From: CAZTWC01 sp964617105 [NCBI: uncultured Myxococcia bacterium]
GTDB lineage: Bacteria > CAZTWC01
NCBI GenBank assembly: GCA_964617105.1
Contig: CAZTWC010000189.1
Location: 1-7,241 of the forward strand
Direction of reading: 5' to 3'
Length of the DNA stretch: 7,241 nt
In this document: in pieces, positions 1 through 6,110 of the stretch
Layout: each line of letters begins with the position of its first letter
Position numbering within the stretch: position 1 is the first letter of the stretch
Translations under genes and position numbers: made by a program
The notes under the pieces: generated by a model
Database searches by the model: none
The model's input: only the letters and a program-made list of their open reading frames with translations
Told to the model about the DNA's origin: nothing

Positions 1-1201
1 CGTGCTGGTGGTTGAGCACGATGCTGACACCATAAGAGAGGCAGACTACGTGTTGGATATGGGGCCAGGCGCTGGTGTGCATGGCGGTCAGGTGGTAGCC
101 AGCGGCACAGTGGACCAGATCATTGATAACCAACAGTCCCTTACCGGCGCCTACCTGTCCGGACGGCTCAAAATAGAGATGCCTTCAGTTCAACGTTCTC
201 CCCGGGGGCAATTGCAACTGGTGGGAGCCCGGGCCAATAACCTGAAAAATATCCAGGTAGATTTTCCTCTGGGGGTGCTGTGCTGCGTCACTGGTGTTTC
301 TGGTTCGGGAAAGAGTTCGCTGGTATTCGATACCCTGTATCCGGCTTTGAAGGAAAAGGTAAACCGGCGCTCCAAGTTGAATCCCAACCTCCCCTTAAAA
401 GAGATTATCGGTTGGGAGCAGATAGACAAGGAGATAGATATTGATCAGAGTCCTATCGGCCGGACTCCTCGTTCAAATCCCGCTACTTATACGGGTCTTT
501 TTACTTATATACGCGAGTTGTACGCAAAATTGCCAGAATCCAAAATGCGGGGATATAAGCCGGGACGTTACTCTTTTAATGTTAAGGGCGGACGCTGTGA
601 ATCCTGTCAGGGAGCCGGGCAATTACGTATAGAGATGCATTTTTTGCCCGATATTTTTGTGACTTGCGAAGCTTGCCAGGGCAGGCGTTACAATAGCAAC
701 ACCTTAGAGATCAAGTTCAAGGGAAAAAATATTGCCGATATTCTGGATATGACCATTGCTCAGGCGTACCAGTTTTTAGAGCATATTCCGGCTGCCCGCA
801 AAAAACTGGAAACATTAATGGCCGTTGGTCTTGATTATATCACCCTGGGCCAGTCAGCCACTACTCTCTCTGGCGGCGAAGCTCAGAGGATTAAGTTAAG
901 CCGTGAGTTGAGCAAAAGGAGCACCGGCAAGACTTTCTACATCCTGGACGAGCCCACCACCGGTCTTCACTTCGAGGATATCCGGAAACTGCTGCAGGTT
1001 TTAAATCGTTTGGTGGACCAGGGTAATACCGTGTTGGTTATAGAGCATAACCTGGATGTGATAAAAACCGCTGATTACATTATTGACCTTGGACCCGAAG
1101 GTGGCGATGGTGGCGGTCAGGTGGTGGCCCGGGGTACACCTTCCCAGGTGGCTCAAAATACGGATTCATTTACCGGCCAATTCTTAAAAGAGTTGCTTTG
1201 A
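1..1201 (+). CDS. uvrA: UvrA, excinuclease ABC subunit A (C-terminal part, 5' end outside window)
   Basis: UvrA is the damage-recognition ATPase of nucleotide excision repair. It works as a dimer that loads UvrB on damaged DNA. The reading frame is open from the left edge (first complete codon at base 2), so the GTG there is internal. About 400 of roughly 940 residues are present. Counting from base 2, the order is: the end of the first ATPase ('VVEHD' and 'GPGAG' segments, residues 3-24), then the second ABC ATPase with Walker [10 protein letters not shown] (98-106). A CxxC-x19-CxxC zinc module follows (Cys199, 202, 222, 225), then the signature LSGGEAQR (289-296) and Walker B LDEP (315-318). 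The H-loop segment 'VIEHN' lies near the end. All catalytic motifs in this part are intact, and the stop falls where the family normally ends. Identity is near certain. The gene converges on rodA with an 8-bp gap. Confidence 0.97.
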   Translation, partial: VLVVEHDADTIREADYVLDMGPGAGVHGGQVVASGTVDQIIDNQQSLTGAYLSGRLKIEMPSVQRSPRGQLQLVGARANNLKNIQVDFPLGVLCCVTGVSGSGKSSLVFDTLYPALKEKVNRRSKLNPNLPLKEIIGWEQIDKEIDIDQSPIGRTPRSNPATYTGLFTYIRELYAKLPESKMRGYKPGRYSFNVKGGRCESCQGAGQLRIEMHFLPDIFVTCEACQGRRYNSNTLEIKFKGKNIADILDMTIAQAYQFLEHIPAARKKLETLMAVGLDYITLGQSATTLSGGEAQRIKLSRELSKRSTGKTFYILDEPTTGLHFEDIRKLLQVLNRLVDQGNTVLVIEHNLDVIKTADYIIDLGPEGGDGGGQVVARGTPSQVAQNTDSFTGQFLKELL

Positions 1202-1205
1202 GCAA

Positions 1206-1229
1206 GCCGTTAAAAAATATTTTTTCGGC
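1206..1229. terminator. Possible bidirectional termination hairpin between convergent uvrA and rodA
   Basis: The junction of the two convergent genes holds a perfect 14-bp palindrome, A6-TA-T6 (1212-1225), flanked by GCCG (1206-1209) and CGGC (1226-1229). RNA from either strand could form an A/U stem capped by a short GC clamp, with a two-base bulge because the two palindromes are offset by one base. It overlaps the last codons of rodA. It is not a textbook GC stem followed by a U tract, so a termination role is only inferred from its position. Confidence 0.3.
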
Positions 1230-2301
1230 AGCTAATATTTAAACATAGGGCGATCAGGAGCAGAAACATGGTTAGCGAGGAGCCGCCGTAACTCATAAAA
1301 GGGAGGGTAACTCCCACCACTGGGATTAATCTGGTGACCATGCAGATATTGACAATAAGGTGCCAAAAGACCATGGCGGCTATGCCCACGCAAAGTAATA
1401 TTCCGAATTTGTCCCTGGCGTTTCGGCCCACGTATATGATTTGAGTGATCAGGGTTAAAAAGAGCAGTAACAACAGGGTGGCGCCCAAAAAGCCCCATTC
1501 CTCGGCCCAGACACTGAAGATAAAATCGGTGTGCTGTTCGGGCAAGAAACGCAATTGAGTTTGGGTCCCTTCCGTTAAGCCTTTGCCCCAGAATTTACCA
1601 CTACCAACTGCGATCATAGATTGGCGAGAGTGGTAATTGGCCCCTAAAAGGTCTCCTCCGGGATTTAAAAATGCAAAGATCCGCCTTTTTTGATAGGCCT
1701 TCAAAACCCAGAACCAGGCAACCGCCGACCCAGCCAACCCCAAAATAGCCAATTGCAAGAGAGAATATAGTCTGACCCTGACAAACAACACCATGGAGAT
1801 AGCGATGGCAAATACCAAAATACCAGTCCCCAGGTCTGGCTCTTTCAAGATCAAAGTCACCGGAATGGCGATTAAAATAAAAGGTTTAACTAACTCTCTA
1901 AGGTTGTATGACCCCCTGGATTTATGGTGGTGAAAATAGTGGGCCAGGGCAATAATAACCGCCACTTTGGCAAATTCAGAAGGTTGAAAACTTACCACTT
2001 TCAGATCGAGCCATCTTTGTGAACCACCTACCACTTTACCTTTGAAAAGTACTAGAATTAATAGAAAAATGGCCAGCAAATAGATAAAATAGGCAAACCT
2101 GTCCAATAGGCGGTAGTCTACGGCCATAACTATGGTCATTAGAGGAATGTTGAGTAGAAAATAGTAGAGTTGATGAATATAGAGATTACTGTTTTTAGCT
2201 ATGGAGGCGGAATAAAGGTTAAGCAATCCGATAAGGCATATAGCTATGAGGTTGATTAGCAGAAGCCAGTTGAAATTTTTTAACAGGGAAGGTTTTTTCA
2301 T
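1210..2301 (-). CDS. rodA: RodA, SEDS-family peptidoglycan glycosyltransferase
   Basis: This is a 363-residue polytopic membrane protein, the usual RodA length, with about ten hydrophobic segments. RodA polymerises lipid II into glycan strands for side-wall elongation, normally with a class B PBP (PBP2) in the MreBCD elongasome. Family motifs are clear: QRWLDL (95-100), FQPSEFAK (105-112), KEPDLGTG (153-160), FLNPGGD (211-217) and GTQTQLRFLPEQHTDFIF (245-262). The last contains the SEDS catalytic aspartate Asp259 (E. coli Asp262). The C-terminal LPFMSYGGSS (333-342) is also present. These favour RodA over FtsW or SpoVE. The ATG is fixed by an in-frame TAA immediately upstream, and the ribosome site is weak (GGGAT). 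One oddity is Arg324 in 'MVTRLIP', where the family usually has Gly. No PBP2, mreB or mreCD gene lies in the window. The gene is 49 bp downstream of the receiver/kinase-like gene and probably co-transcribed with it. Confidence 0.94.
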   Translation of the reverse strand: MKKPSLLKNFNWLLLINLIAICLIGLLNLYSASIAKNSNLYIHQLYYFLLNIPLMTIVMAVDYRLLDRFAYFIYLLAIFLLILVLFKGKVVGGSQRWLDLKVVSFQPSEFAKVAVIIALAHYFHHHKSRGSYNLRELVKPFILIAIPVTLILKEPDLGTGILVFAIAISMVLFVRVRLYSLLQLAILGLAGSAVAWFWVLKAYQKRRIFAFLNPGGDLLGANYHSRQSMIAVGSGKFWGKGLTEGTQTQLRFLPEQHTDFIFSVWAEEWGFLGATLLLLLFLTLITQIIYVGRNARDKFGILLCVGIAAMVFWHLIVNICMVTRLIPVVGVTLPFMSYGGSSLTMFLLLIALCLNISCRKNIF

Positions 2302-2350
2302 TTATCCCATAGTTGCCGTCCGAGAAGTCACTTCGCCATCCTCAAGAGCC

Positions 2351-3484
2351 CTATTCCTGGGAGATTACGAAAGAAACATAGAAGGAGTTGCCGCTTTCTG
2401 AATCACTATCAAACCAGATTTGGCCTCCATACTGCTCAATTATCCGTTTACAGAAAGGCAGCCCCGTCCCACCGTAATATTTACGGCCCACAGTCACTTC
2501 ATCCAGCAGGCCAAAGCGCTGAAAAATTCTTGATTTTTGGCTGGTAGAGATAGTTTTTCCAAAAGAGTGGAAACAGAGGATCACGGTTTCTTCCTCACCT
2601 TCCGGGCAACTGTTGTATAAATCTACTGTAACGGTTCGTTCTTTTTGAGTTATCGCACTTCGGATAGCATTGGAAAGCAGGTTTTCCACCACCCGGCCAA
2701 TTAAATAGTCATCGCCTTCAATACTCTTTATATCCTCATCATAGTTTGCTTCTATCTCAATTTCAGCCTGATCTATCTGGTATTGTAATACCTGAATTTT
2801 GCTGGCAGTAATCATCTGCAAATCAAGGGATTTATTTTTAAAAGGATATGTATTATCGTTGATCCGGTTTTCATCGAAGAGGTTGGTTATAGTGTTTACC
2901 ACATCATAGAGGGAGAAAAAGGCTTTCTCAAAATGTTTGCGATGCTTGTCGTCCAAAAGGGAGCGAGTTTTCATCAAGCCCAACTGCAAGGCGCCGTATG
3001 ATGAGATTAATGGGGTGCGGATGAATTTAGTTACCAATTTATTTAATTGGTCACCCAGGGCTATTTGGACATTAATGTCACTGTTATCGCCCTCCAACAG
3101 TTGGACATAGTGCCGTATCCGGGCCAAAGACCTTACTCGGGCGATTAATTCCTGTTTGTCTATCGGCCGGTCTATGAAATCGTCCGCCCCCACTTGTTGA
3201 CCTCGTAGTTTTTCATCGGTGGCATTGGGATCGGTGATTAAAATAATGGGAACTTTTTTCGTCCTCTGGCCGCTGCGTAACCACTTACATACATCATATC
3301 CACTAATTCCGGGCAGGGTTATATCGAGGATTATTACATCGGGAACATCATGTCGGATGAAATTTAAAGCATCCTCCCCACTCGCTTCAGCATTGGTAGA
3401 GAATTCTGAATCGGGCAGGTAAGACATCAATATATTACACTCGGCGGGTTGCTTATCAACAAATAGAACTTTGGTCTTTTTCAT
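2351..3484 (-). CDS. Receiver domain fused to a degenerate histidine-kinase-like module
   Basis: The ATG at 3484 gives 377 residues and starts just before the first receiver strand (KKTKVLFVD). A GTG at 3502 would add six residues; neither start has a strong ribosome site. Residues 3-120 form a CheY-like receiver: Asp10, phospho-acceptor Asp54 in 'ILDITLPG', and switch Thr84. The second metal-site acid is Lys11 and the usual lysine of 'KP' is Arg106. Residues 140-210 resemble a HisKA dimerisation helix pair with 'IRTPL' (155-159), but the phospho-accepting His is Lys153. Residues 220-377 are an HATPase_c fold: the N box ENLLSNA (267-273) and G2 box GGTGLPF (338-344) are recognisable. The G1 box (DxGxG) is replaced by 'HSFGK' (306-310), without the adenine-binding Asp. 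There is no membrane segment, so it is probably cytosolic. Loss of these residues argues for a scaffold or phosphorylation-sensing role rather than a working kinase. It lies directly upstream of rodA, so a link to cell-wall growth is possible but unproven. Confidence 0.85.
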   Translation of the reverse strand: MKKTKVLFVDKQPAECNILMSYLPDSEFSTNAEASGEDALNFIRHDVPDVIILDITLPGISGYDVCKWLRSGQRTKKVPIILITDPNATDEKLRGQQVGADDFIDRPIDKQELIARVRSLARIRHYVQLLEGDNSDINVQIALGDQLNKLVTKFIRTPLISSYGALQLGLMKTRSLLDDKHRKHFEKAFFSLYDVVNTITNLFDENRINDNTYPFKNKSLDLQMITASKIQVLQYQIDQAEIEIEANYDEDIKSIEGDDYLIGRVVENLLSNAIRSAITQKERTVTVDLYNSCPEGEEETVILCFHSFGKTISTSQKSRIFQRFGLLDEVTVGRKYYGGTGLPFCKRIIEQYGGQIWFDSDSESGNSFYVSFVISQE

Positions 3485-3544
3485 AGGGGTAACTTTCTGC
3501 ACATCCGGTAAAAGGGAAAGTAAATAATAACAATTTAGAACTTT

Positions 3545-3573
3545 ACTTTATTCCAGAATGATTTTTTGTGCAA
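3545..3573 (-). promoter_or_regulatory. Weak candidate promoter for the receiver/kinase-like gene and rodA
   Basis: On the minus strand, TTGCAC (3573-3568) and TAAAGT (3550-3545) are 17 bp apart, a correct sigma70 spacing but with only 3/6 and 4/6 consensus matches. It would place the transcript start roughly 55 bases before the ATG. It is the best candidate in this AT-rich divergent region, but such matches occur by chance. Confidence 0.25.
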
Positions 3574-3585
3574 ATAAATTTGTCA

Positions 3586-3614
3586 TTGACTTTGCCCTAC
3601 CCCCATGCTAGCCT
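3586..3614 (+). promoter_or_regulatory. Candidate sigma70 promoter of the fadR-like/etfBA operon
   Basis: TTGACT (3586-3591, 5/6 match to the -35 consensus) is followed after 17 bp by TAGCCT (3609-3614, 3/6 match to the -10). Transcription would start near 3621, giving a leader of about 45 bases before the ATG at 3667. The palindromic operator begins at the last base of the -10 and covers the predicted start, the layout expected for repression by blocking RNA polymerase. Confidence 0.5.
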
Positions 3615-3631
3615 GAATGAATGCTCATTCA
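3614..3631. promoter_or_regulatory. FadR(TetR)-type operator, TGAATGA-N4-TCATTCA
   Basis: This is a perfect 7-bp inverted repeat, TGAATGA (3614-3620) and TCATTCA (3625-3631), with spacer ATGC. The published Bacillus subtilis FadR operator is TGAATGAMTANTCATTCA. This site fits all 17 defined positions except one (G at 3623 where the consensus has A). It sits between the -10 and the ribosome site of the TetR gene, so autoregulation is the natural reading. A second inverted repeat, AATGAATG/CATTCATT (3616-3633), overlaps it because of the internal 4-bp periodicity. Confidence 0.75.
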
Positions 3632-3666
3632 TTTTTCTGTATTCAGTAATTAGTGGAGATTCAGGC

Positions 3667-4260
3667 ATGAAAGATGCCGGTAAAAGGCAGCGAATAATCG
3701 ATAGCGCAATAGCCGTTTTTGCAAAGAAGGGATTTTACAAGACCACGGTTTCGGAAATTGCCTCTTCCGCCAAGGTAGCTGACGGCACGATTTACCTTTA
3801 TTTTAAAAGCAAGGAAGATATTTTAATAACTCTCTTTGAAGAAAAGATGAGTGGATTTCTTCAAATATTAAAGACCGAGTTAAAAGAGGTCGAAGATTGT
3901 AGTAAAAAACTGCGTCTATTTATCCTGAGTTATTTTAAGAATATCATAAATAACCGAGATTTGGCCGAAGTGCTGACCATAGAGTTACGGCAGTCTCACA
4001 AGTTTATGAAAGACTACAAAAATCCATATTTTCATGATTACTTACAGTTTATCGAGGGGTTGATCCTGGAAGGGCAGAAGGCCGGGGTTTACAACAACCA
4101 ATTACCGGCTAAAATGGTGGCGCGGTTTATTTTCGGTGCTTTGGATGAGATTACTTTAAGATTTTCTCTGCAAAGTAAAAAGTGGAGTATAGATGATGCT
4201 CCCGGGCAGATTTTTTCCTTACTTTGTCAGGGATTGTGTATAGATAAAAATAGCGCTTGA
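3667..4260 (+). CDS. fadR: TetR-family regulator resembling FadR (fatty-acid degradation repressor)
   Basis: This 197-residue protein has typical TetR length. The N-terminal three-helix DNA-binding domain (about 6-53) has the TetR signature: 'RIIDSAIAVFAKKGF' then a helix-turn-helix (28-47) ending 'VADGTIYLYFKSKEDIL' (37-53). The rest is an all-helical ligand and dimer domain with 'IELRQS' (105-110). From memory, both 'VADGTIYLYFK.KEDIL' and 'ELRQS' also occur in B. subtilis FadR (YsiA), which represses beta-oxidation genes including etfBA and is released by long-chain acyl-CoAs. The ATG at 3667 has GGAG at 3655-3658. The frame also extends back to a GTG at 3568, but that codon precedes the promoter and operator and would add a non-TetR leader. 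Its operator-like site lies just upstream and etfB starts 62 bp downstream. The ligand is inferred; related TetR proteins sense other acyl-CoAs. This is not the GntR-type FadR of E. coli. Confidence 0.88.
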   Translation: MKDAGKRQRIIDSAIAVFAKKGFYKTTVSEIASSAKVADGTIYLYFKSKEDILITLFEEKMSGFLQILKTELKEVEDCSKKLRLFILSYFKNIINNRDLAEVLTIELRQSHKFMKDYKNPYFHDYLQFIEGLILEGQKAGVYNNQLPAKMVARFIFGALDEITLRFSLQSKKWSIDDAPGQIFSLLCQGLCIDKNSA

Positions 4261-4322
4261 CTCATTTAAATATTAGTGTAATTTTCGAGTATAGTTTTTC
4301 ACATTGTAAAGGAGGTTGACCC

Positions 4323-5075
4323 ATGAAAATATTGGTTACCTGCAAGCGGGTTGTAGACCCGGAAGCAAAAATCAAACTACTCAGTGACGGTAGCGGCATT
4401 GTTATGGATGGTATTAATTTTGCCATCAATCCTTTTGATGAAATAGCAGTAGAAGAGGCTATCAGAATCAAGGAGAAGGTAGGCGGAGAGATAGTGGCGG
4501 TAGCAATTGCCGGTGATGAAGCCCAACAGCAATTACGAACCATGTTGGCTATGGGTGCAGATAAAGCTATCCTGGTAAAAGAGGAGGGACCCATTGACTC
4601 CGATTTAGTGGCCAGGACGTTGGTAAAGATCGTTGAAAAAGAGCAGCCCGACTTGGTTCTTATGGGTAAACAGGCGGTAGACGATGATGCCAACCAGGCG
4701 GTTCAGTTGGTGGCTGAATACCTTGGTTATGGCCAGGCTTGTTTTGCCTCTGAGGTTGAGATGGCTGACGACCAGAAGTCGATACAGGTTACCCGCGAAG
4801 TTGACGGCGGCCTGGAGACCCTGAGTGTGCAACTGCCGGCCGTGATTTCGGCCGACTTGCGGCTTAACGAACCACGATTACCTAAACTGCCTAACATTAT
4901 GAAGGCCAAGAAAAAACCTTTGGAATCCACCAGTTTTGCAGATTTGGGGGTAGAGCCCGATTTGTTGATAAAAACTTTAGGCCTGGAAGAACCGCCTTCC
5001 CGCAAGGCAGGAGAAATCGTTCCAGATGTGGATACCTTGCTGGATAAATTGAAAAACGAAGCCAAGGTTATTTAG
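4323..5075 (+). CDS. etfB: Electron transfer flavoprotein, beta subunit
   Basis: EtfB pairs with EtfA to form the FAD-carrying ETF that accepts electrons from acyl-CoA and related dehydrogenases. At 250 residues it matches the usual length. The N-terminal 'ILVTCKRVVDP' strand is typical. The AMP-site loop GKQAVDDDANQ (115-125) is conserved, as is the family signature 'REVDGGLETL...LPAVISADLRLNEP'. The recognition loop that docks dehydrogenases is present (LNEPRLPKLPNIMKAKKK, 181-198), with Leu189 at the position of the human anchor Leu195. This closeness to mitochondrial-type EtfB suggests a classical rather than flavin-bifurcating ETF, which is an inference. The ribosome site AAAGGAGG (4308-4315), seven bases before the ATG, is near-perfect and much stronger than those of its neighbours, fitting high expression. 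It is probably read through from the fadR-like gene, as no convincing promoter lies in the 62-bp gap. Confidence 0.97.
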   Translation: MKILVTCKRVVDPEAKIKLLSDGSGIVMDGINFAINPFDEIAVEEAIRIKEKVGGEIVAVAIAGDEAQQQLRTMLAMGADKAILVKEEGPIDSDLVARTLVKIVEKEQPDLVLMGKQAVDDDANQAVQLVAEYLGYGQACFASEVEMADDQKSIQVTREVDGGLETLSVQLPAVISADLRLNEPRLPKLPNIMKAKKKPLESTSFADLGVEPDLLIKTLGLEEPPSRKAGEIVPDVDTLLDKLKNEAKVI

Positions 5076-5078
5076 CAT

Positions 5079-5101
5079 AATAATATCTTAATAATATTAT
5101 T
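5079..5101 (+). other. AT-rich stem-loop in the etfB-etfA gap
   Basis: Arms AATAATAT (5079-5086) and ATATTATT (5094-5101) are perfectly complementary around a 7-base loop, starting four bases after the etfB stop. A shorter self-palindrome, AATAATATTATT (5090-5101), overlaps it. The stem is all A/U, so it is weak on its own. There is no U tract and etfA must be co-expressed, so it is unlikely to be a terminator. An RNA-processing or stability role is possible. Confidence 0.4.
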
Positions 5102-5103
5102 GT

Positions 5104-5119
5104 CCTGAATTTATTCAGG
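5104..5119 (+). other. Short strong hairpin ahead of etfA
   Basis: CCTGAAT (5104-5110) and ATTCAGG (5113-5119) form a perfect 7-bp inverted repeat; in RNA the loop is probably four bases. It follows the AT-rich stem-loop by two bases and ends 11 bases before the etfA ribosome site (AAAGGAG, 5131-5137). It has no run of T after it, so it is probably an intercistronic structure rather than a terminator. The arms contain TGAAT/ATTCA, as in the FadR operator, but the spacing (2 bp between 5-bp cores) does not fit. Confidence 0.45.
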
Positions 5120-5144
5120 GGTAGACTGATAAAGGAGTTGCAAA

Positions 5145-6110
5145 ATGGCAAATGTTTTGGTCTTTATAGAACTTTTTAAAAATCAGGTAAAAAATTCCAA
5201 TTTGCCCACTATTTCCATGGCTAAGCAATATATAGCCGCCAATGGCGGCGAATTATATTTTGCCGTGCTGGGAAAAGATGTGGCTGATGCTGCCGAGAAG
5301 GTAAAAAAGTATGGTGCCAATAAAATATTTTTGGCGGATCATGCTGATCTGGAAAACTATTTAACTGAAACCTACGCCCATGTTCTTAACCATATTGTTA
5401 CCAATAATGACGTAGGGTTAGTGGCCACAACCGCCAGTGCTATGGGTAAAGATTTGATGCCCAGGGTGGCTGGTAAGTTAAAATGCGCCATGGCCAGTGA
5501 TATCGTGGATTTGGGTGATGCCCCCAATCTATTCAAACGGCCCGTGTACGCCGGTAATGCTATTGCCCGGGTTGAATTGGCCACTGAGCAAAAAGTGGTG
5601 ACTGTGCGGGCTACCGAATTTGATCCTGCTCCCGAAGATGAGAAGGGCGTCGAGATAGTGCCGGTGGAGTTTGATCTGGATATGTCAACCGTCAAAACCT
5701 CTTTTGTGAAATTTGATGAATCCGTATCGGAACGGCCAGATTTGACTGAGGCTTTTACTGTAATTGCCGCTGGACGCGGCGTTAAGGGTACGGAAGGTCT
5801 GCAATTGATTGAAGGGTTGGCAGACTTGCTCAAGGCCGCGGTGGGAGCCACCAGAGCCTCGGTGGATGCGGGTTGGTGTGCCAATGACCTCCAGGTAGGT
5901 CAGACTGGAAAAATTATTGCTCCAGATTTGTATATTGGTTGCGGTGTTTCCGGTGCAATTCAGCATTTGGCCGGGATGAAGGGCTCCAAAGTGATCGTTG
6001 CCATCAACAAAGACGAAGAAGCACCGATTTTTAGTGTTGCCGATTACGGATTGGTGGCAGATCTATTTAAAGCAGTTCCCGAAATGATTGAAAAGTTGAA
6101 AGCAGGGTGA
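5145..6110 (+). CDS. etfA: Electron transfer flavoprotein, alpha subunit
   Basis: EtfA holds the redox-active FAD of ETF and passes electrons from the dehydrogenase to a quinone-reducing or other acceptor. At 321 residues it has normal length. The N-terminal ETF fold runs to about residue 190. The C-terminal FAD domain contains GRGVKG (210-215; Arg211 corresponds to human Arg223), [10 protein letters not shown] (234-243), QVGQTGK (250-256) and the family signature around [16 protein letters not shown] with His274 (human His286). It ends '[10 protein letters not shown]...DLFKAVPEM'. Thr236 stands where the human protein has Ser248, a mild change that keeps the hydroxyl. The start is supported by AAAGGAG seven bases upstream. 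It follows etfB by 69 bp, a gap holding two stem-loops, and its stop codon overlaps the start of pyrG. No dehydrogenase or ETF:quinone oxidoreductase gene is in the window, so the electron partners are unknown. Confidence 0.97.
   Translation: MANVLVFIELFKNQVKNSNLPTISMAKQYIAANGGELYFAVLGKDVADAAEKVKKYGANKIFLADHADLENYLTETYAHVLNHIVTNNDVGLVATTASAMGKDLMPRVAGKLKCAMASDIVDLGDAPNLFKRPVYAGNAIARVELATEQKVVTVRATEFDPAPEDEKGVEIVPVEFDLDMSTVKTSFVKFDESVSERPDLTEAFTVIAAGRGVKGTEGLQLIEGLADLLKAAVGATRASVDAGWCANDLQVGQTGKIIAPDLYIGCGVSGAIQHLAGMKGSKVIVAINKDEEAPIFSVADYGLVADLFKAVPEMIEKLKAG

Noticed and set aside
190-632. Short open frames on both strands within uvrA (190-429 minus, 441-632 plus)
   Set aside because: Both overlap conserved UvrA ATPase and zinc-module codons and show no protein family features.
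2324-2334. Palindrome GAAGT-C-ACTTC between the kinase-like gene and rodA
   Set aside because: It is only 5-bp arms with a 1-bp centre and no promoter or terminator context; repeats of this size are expected by chance.
3500-3502. GTG start for the receiver/kinase-like gene at 3502
   Set aside because: It adds six residues ahead of the usual receiver start, and the nearby GGAT is too close to act as a ribosome site. The ATG at 3484 fits the domain edge better, though the choice is not certain.
3555-3572. Possible second FadR site (AGAATGA followed by TTGTGCA) near the minus-strand promoter
   Set aside because: The first half matches 6 of 7 bases but the second only 4 of 7, which is not distinguishable from chance in AT-rich DNA.
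3568-3666. N-terminal extension of the TetR gene from a GTG at 3568
   Set aside because: The added 33 residues match no TetR feature, contain the promoter and operator, and the ATG at 3667 has its own GGAG at correct spacing.
4257-4295. Separate etfB promoter (TTGACT at 4257-4262, TAATTT at 4279-4284, TATAGT at 4290-4295)
   Set aside because: The good -35 pairs only with a poor -10 at 16 bp, and the good -10 has no -35 at proper spacing. Read-through from the upstream gene is simpler.
4262-4693. 143-codon open frame on the minus strand over etfB
   Set aside because: It is the antisense of strongly conserved etfB codons, with low-complexity Ser/Ala/Ile-rich composition and no ribosome site or family motif.
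5372-5884. 170-codon open frame on the minus strand inside etfA
   Set aside because: It is a shadow of etfA: Ser/Thr/Ala-rich, no recognisable domain, and it lies wholly within a clear conserved gene.
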